From Gammaproteobacteria bacterium (GTDB lineage: Bacteria; Pseudomonadota; Gammaproteobacteria; Pseudomonadales; UBA3067): a stretch of 7,282 bases of DNA. Each line of letters starts with the position of its first letter. The stretch's first letter is position 1. The notes below the pieces were generated by a model. That model ran no database searches. It worked only from the letters and a program-made list of their open reading frames with translations, and was not told where the DNA came from. The position numbers and the translations under genes are program-made. Location: NCBI GenBank assembly GCA_002402085.1, contig NVVB01000054.1, positions 13,240 to 20,521 of the forward strand, written 5' to 3'. Shown piece after piece: positions 1-6,263 of the stretch.

Positions 1-404
1 GTACTATTTTCAACTCGGCGCAGTAAAGCCCTAATCCTAGCCAACAAAATACGTGGACGAACCGGCTTGGCAACATAATCATCAGCGCCCATTTCCAGGC
101 CTAACACTTGATCCACATCATCGGTTCGAGCAGTCAGCATCAGGATCGGGTTATTGTATTTACCTCTCACTTTCCGGCAAACTGTAAGCCCATCAACTCC
201 AGGGAGCATTACATCCAACACCACCAAATCAGGTTGATCATTGATTATACGGTCAATCGCACGACTACCATCCATTTCAACTTCAACGTGAAGACCATTC
301 CCTTCCATATACTCTTTGGTAAGGTTGGCTAACCGCTCATCATCCTCAACAATTAGAATATTTGGCATTCCTTGTTGATCTTGAGTGTGTGTTTGTTCAT
401 TCAT
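1..404 (-). CDS. OmpR/RstA-type response regulator, receiver half (3' end cut by the window edge)
   Basis: The first 134 codons, read on the minus strand from an ATG at 404, encode a complete CheY-like receiver domain. Visible landmarks are the acidic pair D21-D22 in ILIVEDDERL, the phosphoacceptor D64 in LVVLDVMLPG, T91 in LMLTART, and K113 in DDYVAKPVRP. The segment ending in LLARIRALLRR is typical of the start of the linker to a winged-helix DNA-binding domain, which lies outside the window. The wording (LEMGADDY, ILLARIRALLRR) is closest to RstA-like regulators of the OmpR/PhoB family. It would act in the cytoplasm as a transcription factor phosphorylated by a sensor kinase, probably encoded just beyond the left edge. 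The start at 404 has AAGGG about 8 bases upstream; the in-frame M13 at 368 has no properly spaced ribosome site. A regulator divergent from nrdA is also the arrangement I recall in Pseudomonas. The target genes are unknown. Confidence 0.93.
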   Translation of the reverse strand, partial: MNEQTHTQDQQGMPNILIVEDDERLANLTKEYMEGNGLHVEVEMDGSRAIDRIINDQPDLVVLDVMLPGVDGLTVCRKVRGKYNNPILMLTARTDDVDQVLGLEMGADDYVAKPVRPRILLARIRALLRRVENS

Positions 405-452
405 GGCTATACCCTTAAAATTTCATCGAGTCACTGCAACCTATTCACTGGC

Positions 453-470
453 ACACTCACCCTGGAGTGT
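453..470. repeat. Short dyad upstream of the response regulator (ACACTC-N6-GAGTGT)
   Basis: ACACTC at 453-458 is mirrored by GAGTGT at 465-470 across six bases. It lies 49-66 bp upstream of the response-regulator start codon, where a promoter operator or a leader hairpin could sit. A 6-bp dyad is weak evidence on its own and no regulator is recognised. Confidence 0.3.
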
Positions 471-584
471 CCCTTCCAACGTCTACAATGCTAGGTCAAC
501 TATCCGTCGAGAATGAGGTTTTTGAACAGTGATAACCCTCTATCCGCCCAACCCCCTCCACTTCACTCGCCTTGACTACAGGCT

Positions 585-601
585 GGAATCAATCTGATTC
601 C
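585..601. repeat. Perfect dyad GGAATCA-N3-TGATTCC, operator-like
   Basis: Seven-base arms are perfectly complementary across the three-base spacer ATC, giving a 17-bp operator-shaped dyad. It lies about 180 bp upstream of the response-regulator start and next to an A+T-rich segment with TATAAT at 620-625. I do not recognise the binding protein. The geometry suits a homodimeric regulator better than an RNA hairpin, because the loop would be only three bases. Confidence 0.4.
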
Positions 602-910
602 GTAATTTCAGACTGTTAATATAATATAGGTGCAGTGTTTTTCATCCCGATTAGTTCAAACACCCACTGTGGACTCCCTTACAGTTTGTAACGAAAAACC
701 CCACTTTTTGACGAAATCAATGAATTCTTTAACATTGAGACATAAAAGAACACCTCAGCCCTATTGCAACCATAGCTCAAGATTTGCCTGCCAACACACC
801 CGGTAACTATTCGACGGTACGATTAATCGATAACACAACAAAAAGCCTCTTAAGCGAGTGACGAGCACACAGAAAATTGACTCCTTCGCTATTTATTGAG
901 AGCCTAAAAA

Positions 911-926
911 ACCCCATATCTTGTGT
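911..926. promoter_or_regulatory. Distal NrdR-like box
   Basis: ACCCCATATCTTGTGT matches the known NrdR consensus (acaCwAtATaTwGtgt) at 13 of 16 positions by hand count, with a near-complete right half. It has no obvious partner at 21 or 31 bp on either side, unlike the pair at 1035-1081. It lies 155 bp upstream of the strongest proximal box, measured start to start. It could be a real distal operator or a chance match. Confidence 0.4.
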
Positions 927-987
927 TTCCTTTATGCTGCAAGGGATAACAGGTAAGGAGCTGCAAACATCCCAAATAGTCCACACT

Positions 988-996
988 TTATCCACA
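988..996 (+). promoter_or_regulatory. DnaA box (TTATCCACA) in the nrdA upstream region
   Basis: The nonamer TTATCCACA at 988-996 is a perfect match to the strict DnaA box. A second site, TAGTCCACA at 977-985, lies 11 bp upstream in the same orientation with two mismatches. DnaA boxes upstream of nrdAB are established in E. coli, where DnaA links reductase expression to replication initiation. The box lies about 47 bp upstream of the first proximal NrdR box, which fits an activator site for the nrd promoter. It is not clustered enough to suggest a replication origin. Confidence 0.7.
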
Positions 997-1017
997 ACAT
1001 ATCCCTATTTTTACTAC

Positions 1018-1046
1018 TTGCATTCCACACATAACCGCACTATCTT
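1018..1046 (+). promoter_or_regulatory. Candidate nrdA promoter overlapping the NrdR operator
   Basis: TTGCAT at 1018-1023 and TATCTT at 1041-1046 are separated by 17 bp; the -10 hexamer matches consensus at four of six positions and the -35 at three. The -10 would lie inside the first NrdR box, which fits repression by NrdR. Another -10-like stretch (TATTAT/TATAAA, 1058-1066) lacks a good -35. The exact start site is uncertain, but a promoter in this interval is likely because the operators are here. Confidence 0.4.
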
Positions 1047-1050
1047 GTAC
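1035..1050. promoter_or_regulatory. NrdR box 1 of the phased proximal pair
   Basis: CCGCACTATCTTGTAC matches the NrdR core CwAtATaTwG at 8 of 10 positions. Its start is exactly 31 bp from the start of the next box, the three-helical-turn spacing typical of NrdR operators. This phasing is what makes a moderate individual match credible. NrdR is the zinc-finger/ATP-cone repressor of ribonucleotide reductase operons. Confidence 0.65.
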
Positions 1051-1065
1051 CCTAAATTATTATAA

Positions 1066-1081
1066 ACACTACATATTGGGG
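1066..1081. promoter_or_regulatory. NrdR box 2 of the phased proximal pair
   Basis: ACACTACATATTGGGG matches the NrdR consensus in its whole left half and in 9 of 10 core positions. It is separated by 15 bp from box 1 at 1035-1050. Together they make the standard two-box operator expected in front of nrdA. This is the main evidence that the downstream operon responds to NrdR. Confidence 0.8.
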
Positions 1082-1120
1082 TTTTAACCCACTTAACAGA
1101 ATTAAGGCGGCTTAGTTGTA

Positions 1121-1150
1121 TTGACAATTTGTTTTGCTTTTTGGTGCAAT
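1121..1150 (+). promoter_or_regulatory. Second candidate nrdA promoter (TTGACA-18-TGCAAT)
   Basis: A perfect -35 hexamer, TTGACA at 1121-1126, is followed after 18 bp by TGCAAT at 1145-1150, a four-of-six match to the -10. If active it would start transcription near 1157, leaving a leader of about 435 nt and placing the NrdR-like box at 1232 downstream of the start. The weak -10 keeps confidence low. Confidence 0.3.
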
Positions 1151-1231
1151 GAGGGAAACCTATCAACACTTAATAAGCTCTCCCAAAGCGACTTATTAAC
1201 CGATGAATGGCCTAATTACCCAATACCGAAA

Positions 1232-1247
1232 ACACTACATGTTGTGT
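1232..1247. promoter_or_regulatory. Isolated strong NrdR box in the nrdA leader
   Basis: ACACTACATGTTGTGT matches the NrdR consensus at 14 of 16 positions and is itself a near-perfect dyad. Its first nine bases are identical to the box at 1066. No second box is visible 21 or 31 bp away on either side. It lies 166 bp downstream of box 2 and 346 bp upstream of the nrdA start codon, so it could serve a downstream promoter, cooperate with the proximal pair by looping, or act as a roadblock. Confidence 0.65.
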
Positions 1248-1492
1248 TTTTTCCCTAAACAGCCTAGTTATAGCAAAGTCAACAAAATGTCAGTTTTAAC
1301 TTGTAGTAATTGAACAGTGCACTTTAATCGGCCAGGCTTTCGAAATGCCTGCCCTGCACAACCCCAGTATCGAGAAGCTATGGCTACACAGGCTGTGGCT
1401 AGAGGCAGTACCAATTAGTATCAAAACCGAACATTACTCATTAAGGCGGCGCCTACACACAGCAGTATCACTGATTAGCCGCACACAAATAA

Positions 1493-1508
1493 TTGGATCC
1501 TGATCCAA
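1493..1508. repeat. Perfect dyad TTGGATC-CT-GATCCAA upstream of nrdA
   Basis: Seven-base arms are perfectly complementary across two bases, 85 bp upstream of the nrdA start codon. The two-base centre suits a protein operator better than an RNA stem. It contains overlapping GATC sites, so Dam-type methylation could affect it if the host has Dam. No regulator is recognised and no promoter is obvious beside it. Confidence 0.4.
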
Positions 1509-1593
1509 CAGCGAAAGCACTCATTGCCCCGGTTGAAAAACAGAGGCTTTTGCACCCACTAAATTCATATTGAACACATAGCTACGGAGTCCC

Positions 1594-4455
1594 ATGCTTA
1601 CCGAAACAGGTCAAAAACCAGTGTCCGAAAATACAGCAACGCCCTCTTCATCCCAGCAGCCAGGCATTGCACCCGGTCAAATACGCGTTATTAAACGCAA
1701 TGGTACCGTGGTCAGTTTTGACAACAACAAAATCTCTGTCGCAATCACTAAGGCCTTTTTAGCCGTAGAAGGCGGCACTGCCGCCGCGTCCAGCCGAATA
1801 CACGATATTGTTGCACGCTTAACACAGCAAATTAGCGACACCTTTCACCGCCGTCTGGCCAGTGGAGGAACCATTCATATAGAAGAGATCCAGGATCAGG
1901 TCGAACTAGCCCTAATGCGTGGAGGTGAGCACAAAATCGCCCGTGAATACGTTCTTTACCGTGAAGACAGAGCGACCAAAAGGTCGGACTCTAGTACTGA
2001 TGAAGAAAGCGCCTTCAATGTCTATGTCACGCTAGAAAACGGCCAACGATCCACATTAGATTTAGACCGCTACCGAAAGGTAATCATCGAAGCCTGCGCA
2101 CAGCTTACCGACGTAGACCCCGACATCATTTACGATGAGTCCATTAAGAACCTCTACGATGGAGTCTCACTGAGTGACGTATATACCTCGTTAGTGATCA
2201 CTACACGTACATTAATTGAGCAAGAGCCTAACTACAGTTTCGTTACCGCGAGACTACTCCTTGACTCACTTAGAGGCGAAGCGCTCAACTTCCTTAACGT
2301 TGCTGATTCGGCCACTCAAAGCCAAATGTCAGAGCTCTACCCGTCAGTATTTGAAGTCTACATCTGTAAAGGTGTTGAACTAGAGCTGCTCAACCCTGAA
2401 CTGCTTGAATTCGACCTCAGTGAATTAGGTGAAGCCCTCAACCCAAACAGAGACCTTCAGTTCACCTATTTAGGACTACAAACGCTTTACGACCGCTACT
2501 TTATCCACAGTGATGAAGTGCGCTTTGAGCTACCACAAATATTTTTCATGCGAGTCGCCATGGGGCTTGCGCTTAAAGAAGATGATAAACAAGCACGCGC
2601 AATTGAGTTTTATAACTTAATTTCAAGCTTCGACTATATGTGTTCCACGCCAACACTGTTTAACTCGGGAACACTAAGGCCTCAACTGTCTTCATGCTAT
2701 TTGACTACCGTACCCGATGACTTGTACGGCATTTACGACTCCATCCGAGACAATGCCATGCTCTCCAAATGGGCGGGCGGTCTAGGCAATGACTGGACTC
2801 CCGTTCGAGCACTTGGGTCTCACATTAAAGGCACCAACGGTAAATCTCAAGGCGTAGTACCGTTCCTTAAAGTAGTTAACGACACCGCTGTTGCGGTCAA
2901 TCAAGGCGGCAAGAGAAAAGGCGCCGTATGCGCCTACCTCGAGACTTGGCATTTGGACATCGAAGAGTTCCTTGAGTTACGCAAGAACACCGGTGATGAT
3001 CGCCGCCGTACTCACGATATGAACACCGCCAACTGGGTACCTGATCTGTTTATGAAGCGAGTCTTCCAAGATGAGCAGTGGACATTATTCTCCCCAAATG
3101 ACGCGCCCGATCTTCACGATCTTTATGGTGCCGAATTTGAACAGCGTTACTGTGAATACGAACGCCAAGCCAATAACGGTGAGATCAAACTCTTCAAGAC
3201 CGTAGTCGCTAAAGACCTCTGGCGTAAGATGCTATCCATGCTGTTCGAAACAGGTCATCCCTGGATTACATTCAAAGATGCCTGCAATATACGCTCGCCC
3301 CAACAGCACGTCGGTGTAGTACATTCGTCAAACCTTTGCACAGAGATCACCCTTAATACTTCTAGCGAAGAAATAGCGGTCTGTAATTTAGGCTCCATCA
3401 ATCTAGCGAACCATGTCAGCGAAGAAGGCCTAGACCAAAACAAACTTGAGCAAACCATTCAGTCAGCCATACGTCTTCTAGACAATGTCATCGACTTGAA
3501 TTTTTACGCGGTCCCGCAAGCACGCACGTCCAATCTGCGTCATCGTCCTATCGGCTTAGGACTGATGGGCTTCCAGGACGCCTTGTACCTTCAAAAAATC
3601 CCGTATGGATCCAAAGAAGCAGTCGATTTCGCCGACAATTCAATGGAAATGATTAGCTATTTAGCCCTTAAGATGTCGTGTGCATTGGCGAAAGAGCGTG
3701 GCGCCTACCCAACCTATGAGGGTTCACTGTGGAGCCAAGATATCCTACCCATTGACTCACTAAAAAACTTAGTGAAAATTCGGGGCGAGGCATTTATTGA
3801 AGTAGACACCTCCGAGCAGCTGCCTTGGGGCCCTCTTCGAGAGCAAATTAAACAATACGGCATGCGTAATTCAAACGTTATGGCCATTGCTCCCACAGCC
3901 ACTATTTCCAATATTACCGGGGTTACTCAATCCATTGAGCCCACCTACCAAAACCTGTACGTGAAATCCAACTTGTCTGGCGAGTTCACCGTTATCAACC
4001 CTCACTTAGTCCGTGACCTCAAAGCAATTGATTTGTGGGATAACGTGATGATAAACGACTTAAAATATTACGAAGGAAGCGTACAAAAAATAGATCGAGT
4101 CCCCGAGCACCTAAAGAAAATTTATTGCAATGCTTTTGAGATTGAGCCGCGCTGGTTAGTGGACGCAGCCAGTCGGCGTCAAAAATGGATCGACCAAGCG
4201 CAATCTCTCAACTTATACATTAACGAAGCGTCAGGTAAGAAGCTCGACATCACCTACCGTATGGCGTGGTACCGGGGCCTAAAAACCACTTACTACCTTC
4301 GCTCGCTAGGGGCCACCACAAGCGAAAAATCCACTGTTGCACAAGGCGAATTAAACGCGGTTCAAAGTGGACCCAATAATGCTGATTTTAGTCAAGCAGC
4401 AGAAGTGCCTAAAGCCTGCTCTATTGACGAGCCAGATTGCGAAGCCTGCCAATAA
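1594..4455 (+). CDS. nrdA: Class Ia ribonucleoside-diphosphate reductase, alpha (large) subunit NrdA
   Basis: Catalytic subunit of aerobic ribonucleotide reductase, reducing NDPs to dNDPs in the cytoplasm with NrdB as radical source. The 953-residue length fits the Pseudomonas-type enzyme rather than the 761-residue E. coli one. Residues about 30-125 form an N-terminal ATP cone (IRVIKRNGTVVSFDNNK), and about 141-235 a second cone-like module aligning with the single E. coli cone. In Pseudomonas only the outer cone is known to bind nucleotide. The active-site set is complete: C368 (LSSC) and C597 (AVCNLG) as the redox pair, and N580-L-C582-T-E584 with thiyl C582. Y900-Y901 continue the radical path. 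The C-terminus, PDCEACQ, carries shuttle cysteines C949 and C952. The family signature W745...G-M-R-N-S-N...P767 is present. The ATG has GGAG four bases upstream. nrdB follows after 41 bp. NrdR and DnaA sites upstream indicate its regulation. Confidence 0.98.
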   Translation: MLTETGQKPVSENTATPSSSQQPGIAPGQIRVIKRNGTVVSFDNNKISVAITKAFLAVEGGTAAASSRIHDIVARLTQQISDTFHRRLASGGTIHIEEIQDQVELALMRGGEHKIAREYVLYREDRATKRSDSSTDEESAFNVYVTLENGQRSTLDLDRYRKVIIEACAQLTDVDPDIIYDESIKNLYDGVSLSDVYTSLVITTRTLIEQEPNYSFVTARLLLDSLRGEALNFLNVADSATQSQMSELYPSVFEVYICKGVELELLNPELLEFDLSELGEALNPNRDLQFTYLGLQTLYDRYFIHSDEVRFELPQIFFMRVAMGLALKEDDKQARAIEFYNLISSFDYMCSTPTLFNSGTLRPQLSSCYLTTVPDDLYGIYDSIRDNAMLSKWAGGLGNDWTPVRALGSHIKGTNGKSQGVVPFLKVVNDTAVAVNQGGKRKGAVCAYLETWHLDIEEFLELRKNTGDDRRRTHDMNTANWVPDLFMKRVFQDEQWTLFSPNDAPDLHDLYGAEFEQRYCEYERQANNGEIKLFKTVVAKDLWRKMLSMLFETGHPWITFKDACNIRSPQQHVGVVHSSNLCTEITLNTSSEEIAVCNLGSINLANHVSEEGLDQNKLEQTIQSAIRLLDNVIDLNFYAVPQARTSNLRHRPIGLGLMGFQDALYLQKIPYGSKEAVDFADNSMEMISYLALKMSCALAKERGAYPTYEGSLWSQDILPIDSLKNLVKIRGEAFIEVDTSEQLPWGPLREQIKQYGMRNSNVMAIAPTATISNITGVTQSIEPTYQNLYVKSNLSGEFTVINPHLVRDLKAIDLWDNVMINDLKYYEGSVQKIDRVPEHLKKIYCNAFEIEPRWLVDAASRRQKWIDQAQSLNLYINEASGKKLDITYRMAWYRGLKTTYYLRSLGATTSEKSTVAQGELNAVQSGPNNADFSQAAEVPKACSIDEPDCEACQ

Positions 4456-4496
4456 CCCCTAGCAGACTTACTGAATTAGAACGCGGAGAAAATTAA

Positions 4497-5879
4497 ATGT
4501 TAGATTGGGATGATTACCATGTCGATGAGAAAACGCCCTCGAGGCCCCCTGTCCAAGAAAACCCGAGTCAAGTCGCGGCAGCAGAAACAGCGGCGTCAAA
4601 TGCAAACCCTGCGGAGCAAGCCCGTAGAGATACCCCCGCAGTAGCAGAGTCCACTCCGGTCTACGATACGGTGATTGAAGGTGACACGTCGGCGACTAAA
4701 ATGTCTGCCGGCTTTATTTCAGATGCCAAAACACCTGAATCCGTAAGCACTGATGCCTCGGACGCGGAACCCAACCAGACAGGCAACCACTCAGACCAAG
4801 TCAATGCTGCCCTGAAACAACTTGACGCAGCAGAGGGCATTGCGGAACTCGAAGGCGCCAGCACGCGCGTCCGAGTTGACGATAAAGCCATGATTAACTG
4901 TCGAGCCGACCTCAACCAATTGGTCCCCTTCAAATACGATTGGGCTTGGCAAAAATACCTCGACGGCTGCGCCAACCATTGGATGCCTCAAGAAATCAAT
5001 ATGACTGCTGACATCGCATTATGGAAATCAGCAGACGGCCTTAGCGAAGATGAACGACTCATCATTCAAAGAAACCTCGGATTCTTTGCCACTGCTGATT
5101 CGCTAGTAGCCAACAATTTGGTGCTCTCCATCTATCGGCACATCACCAACCCAGAATGTAGGCAATACCTTCTGAGACAAGCTTTCGAAGAAGCAATTCA
5201 CACCCATGCGTACCAGTATTGCATTGAATCCTTAAGCATGGACGAAGGCGCAATATTTAACATGTACCATGAGGTCCCAAGTGTGGCACGTAAGGCCGCA
5301 TGGGGATTGAAGTACACACAAACCCTAAGTGACCCCAACTTTCAAACGGGCACACAGGAAACCGACCAGCAATTACTAAGAAACTTAATCGCATTCTATT
5401 GTTGCTTAGAGGGAATCTTCTTCTATTGTGGGTTTACACAAATCCTTTCCATGGGCCGTCGCAACAAAATGACCGGCACATCGGAACAGTTTCAGTACAT
5501 TTTGCGCGATGAGTCCATGCATCTAAATTTTGGCATCGATGTTATTAACCAAATCAAGCTAGAGAACCCTCACCTTTGGACTGACGCCTTCAAAGAGGAA
5601 GCCACGTTAATGATTCTTGAGGCCACTCAACTCGAAACAGAATACGCCCGGGACACCATGCCTCGAGGCGTGCTTGGCATGAACGCGGCAATGATGGAAG
5701 AGTACCTTCAATTCATCGCTAATCGACGACTGGTTCAATTAGGTCTAGAAGAAGAGTTCCCTGGCGCGCAAAATCCTTTCCCTTGGATGTCAGAAATGAT
5801 GGACTTACGAAAGGAGAAGAACTTTTTCGAAACACGCGTAATCGAATATCAAACCGGCGGCGCTTTAAGCTGGGACTAA
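4497..5879 (+). CDS. nrdB: Class Ia ribonucleoside-diphosphate reductase, beta (small) subunit NrdB
   Basis: Diiron-tyrosyl-radical subunit that starts catalysis in NrdA. Carboxylate and histidine ligands are all visible by alignment with E. coli: D201 (TADSL), E232 and H235 (FEEAIH), E305 (LEGIFFY), E339 and H342 (RDESMH). The radical tyrosine is Y239. Radical-transfer partners D338, W162 (NHWMPQE) and C-terminal Y451 are also present. The tail ending GGALSWD should dock on NrdA. At 460 residues it is longer than E. coli NrdB (376) because of a low-complexity N-terminal stretch, residues about 12-105, rich in A, E, S, T, P and D. This precedes the conserved block starting LKQLDAAEG. The opening MLDWDD is, as I recall, similar to Pseudomonas NrdB, which supports the start codon, as does GGAG eight bases upstream. 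It is very likely co-transcribed with nrdA. Confidence 0.98.
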   Translation: MLDWDDYHVDEKTPSRPPVQENPSQVAAAETAASNANPAEQARRDTPAVAESTPVYDTVIEGDTSATKMSAGFISDAKTPESVSTDASDAEPNQTGNHSDQVNAALKQLDAAEGIAELEGASTRVRVDDKAMINCRADLNQLVPFKYDWAWQKYLDGCANHWMPQEINMTADIALWKSADGLSEDERLIIQRNLGFFATADSLVANNLVLSIYRHITNPECRQYLLRQAFEEAIHTHAYQYCIESLSMDEGAIFNMYHEVPSVARKAAWGLKYTQTLSDPNFQTGTQETDQQLLRNLIAFYCCLEGIFFYCGFTQILSMGRRNKMTGTSEQFQYILRDESMHLNFGIDVINQIKLENPHLWTDAFKEEATLMILEATQLETEYARDTMPRGVLGMNAAMMEEYLQFIANRRLVQLGLEEEFPGAQNPFPWMSEMMDLRKEKNFFETRVIEYQTGGALSWD

Positions 5880-5920
5880 ATAAACCAAATAACACATTAG
5901 CCCCTAATAAATAGGCCAAT

Positions 5921-5959
5921 GAGTGACGTAAGTACGCGACCGCTTTACTTACGTCACTC
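5921..5959 (+). terminator. Perfect 14-bp stem, probable nrdAB 3'-end hairpin without a T-tract
   Basis: GAGTGACGTAAGTA at 5921-5934 is exactly complementary to TACTTACGTCACTC at 5946-5959, with an 11-base loop. It begins 42 bp after the nrdB stop codon, the expected place for a terminator. No run of T follows on either strand, so it is not a canonical intrinsic terminator. It may stabilise the mRNA 3' end left by Rho-dependent termination, or be a protein-binding or recombination site. Confidence 0.5.
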
Positions 5960-5995
5960 TCAATCACCTTCCGAGCGCAGAGAGAACATAACAAA

Positions 5996-6026
5996 GAGAT
6001 CTACTTACACCGGTAAGATCTATCTC
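5996..6026. repeat. Interrupted hairpin GAGAT/CTTAC...GTAAG/ATCTC
   Basis: CTTAC (6004-6008) and GTAAG (6013-6017) pair across the four-base loop ACCG. GAGAT (5996-6000) and ATCTC (6022-6026) can extend the stem beyond an asymmetric internal loop (CTA opposite ATCT). An alternative register pairs the two AGATCT copies. No T-tract follows. Its role is unknown; it sits 36 bp after the larger inverted repeat. Confidence 0.4.
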
Positions 6027-6131
6027 TAACGAGCCTGCTCATTCCATATCTCCCCAACATGAGTGCCACTCACAATAAGATCATCAAGACAGTGAAGACA
6101 AAAAAGAACTAGAATAACAACGGCTGAACCT

Positions 6132-6160
6132 TTTACCTTCAAAACCAGCATTCCTATACT
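6132..6160 (+). promoter_or_regulatory. Sigma-70-like promoter for the PhzF-like gene
   Basis: TTTACC at 6132-6137 (four of six) and TATACT at 6155-6160 (five of six) are separated by the ideal 17 bp. Transcription would start near 6167, leaving a leader of about 97 nt before the ATG at 6264. It is the best promoter match in this gap and supports transcription independent of nrdAB. Confidence 0.5.
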
Positions 6161-6263
6161 GTCCATTTAAATACCAGCGCTTACAATATCAAGTGGTAAA
6201 ACATTCAAAATCACGTTGAATTATCAGTCCAGTCTCCGAAGCCCAACCAGGAAGAAAGTAGAT

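Larger units (their letters stand above)
405..1593. other. Long divergent intergenic region with no convincing gene
   Basis: About 1.19 kb separates the divergent response regulator and nrdA. Reading frames exist here, such as a 62-codon frame on the minus strand at 807-995 and one on the plus strand at 877-1065. They start with GTG or TTG, overlap each other and the regulatory sites, and have no recognisable domain, so I do not call them. Positions 471-900 hold A+T-rich tracts and short dyads only. Recognisable signals concentrate at 911-1247: NrdR-like boxes, a DnaA box and candidate promoters. From about 1250 to 1593 the sequence would be untranslated nrdA leader. I could not find a convincing promoter for the response regulator. 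Confidence 0.7.
5880..6263. other. Intergenic region between nrdB and the PhzF-like gene
   Basis: These 384 bases contain a strong inverted repeat at 5921-5959, a smaller hairpin at 5996-6026 and a promoter candidate at 6132-6160. I see no gene: a TTG-initiated extension of the downstream frame begins at 6216 but lacks a ribosome binding site. The layout suggests nrdAB ends here and the PhzF-like gene is transcribed separately. Confidence 0.65.

Noticed and set aside
620..625. TATAAT as a promoter -10 on the plus strand
   Set aside because: No -35 hexamer at 16-18 bp; the nearest TTGACT (572-577) is 42 bp upstream; nothing recognisable downstream until the nrdA control region.
694..713. AAAAACCCCA copy at 694-703 resembling the left flank of the distal NrdR-like box
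   Set aside because: The following bases match the NrdR core at only about 6 of 10 positions.
807..995. 62-codon minus-strand frame with a GTG start and AGGG seven bases upstream
   Set aside because: Its start codon lies inside the DnaA box, it overlaps another frame and an NrdR-like box, and the translation shows no domain-like pattern.
977..996. DnaA box cluster as a possible replication origin
   Set aside because: Only one perfect and one weak box, no clear unwinding element or further boxes, and the position fits known nrdA regulation.
877..1065. 62-codon plus-strand frame starting with TTG
   Set aside because: No ribosome binding site, it runs through the DnaA box and the first NrdR box, and it has no recognisable protein features.
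1203..1313. 36-codon ATG frame in the nrdA leader that could be a leader peptide
   Set aside because: No Shine-Dalgarno sequence upstream, and the NrdR box at 1232 explains its most constrained part; random composition.
6216..6263. Sixteen-residue upstream extension of the PhzF-like protein from a TTG
   Set aside because: No ribosome binding site, residues unlike the family N-terminus, and the ATG at 6264 has AGGAAG at usable spacing.
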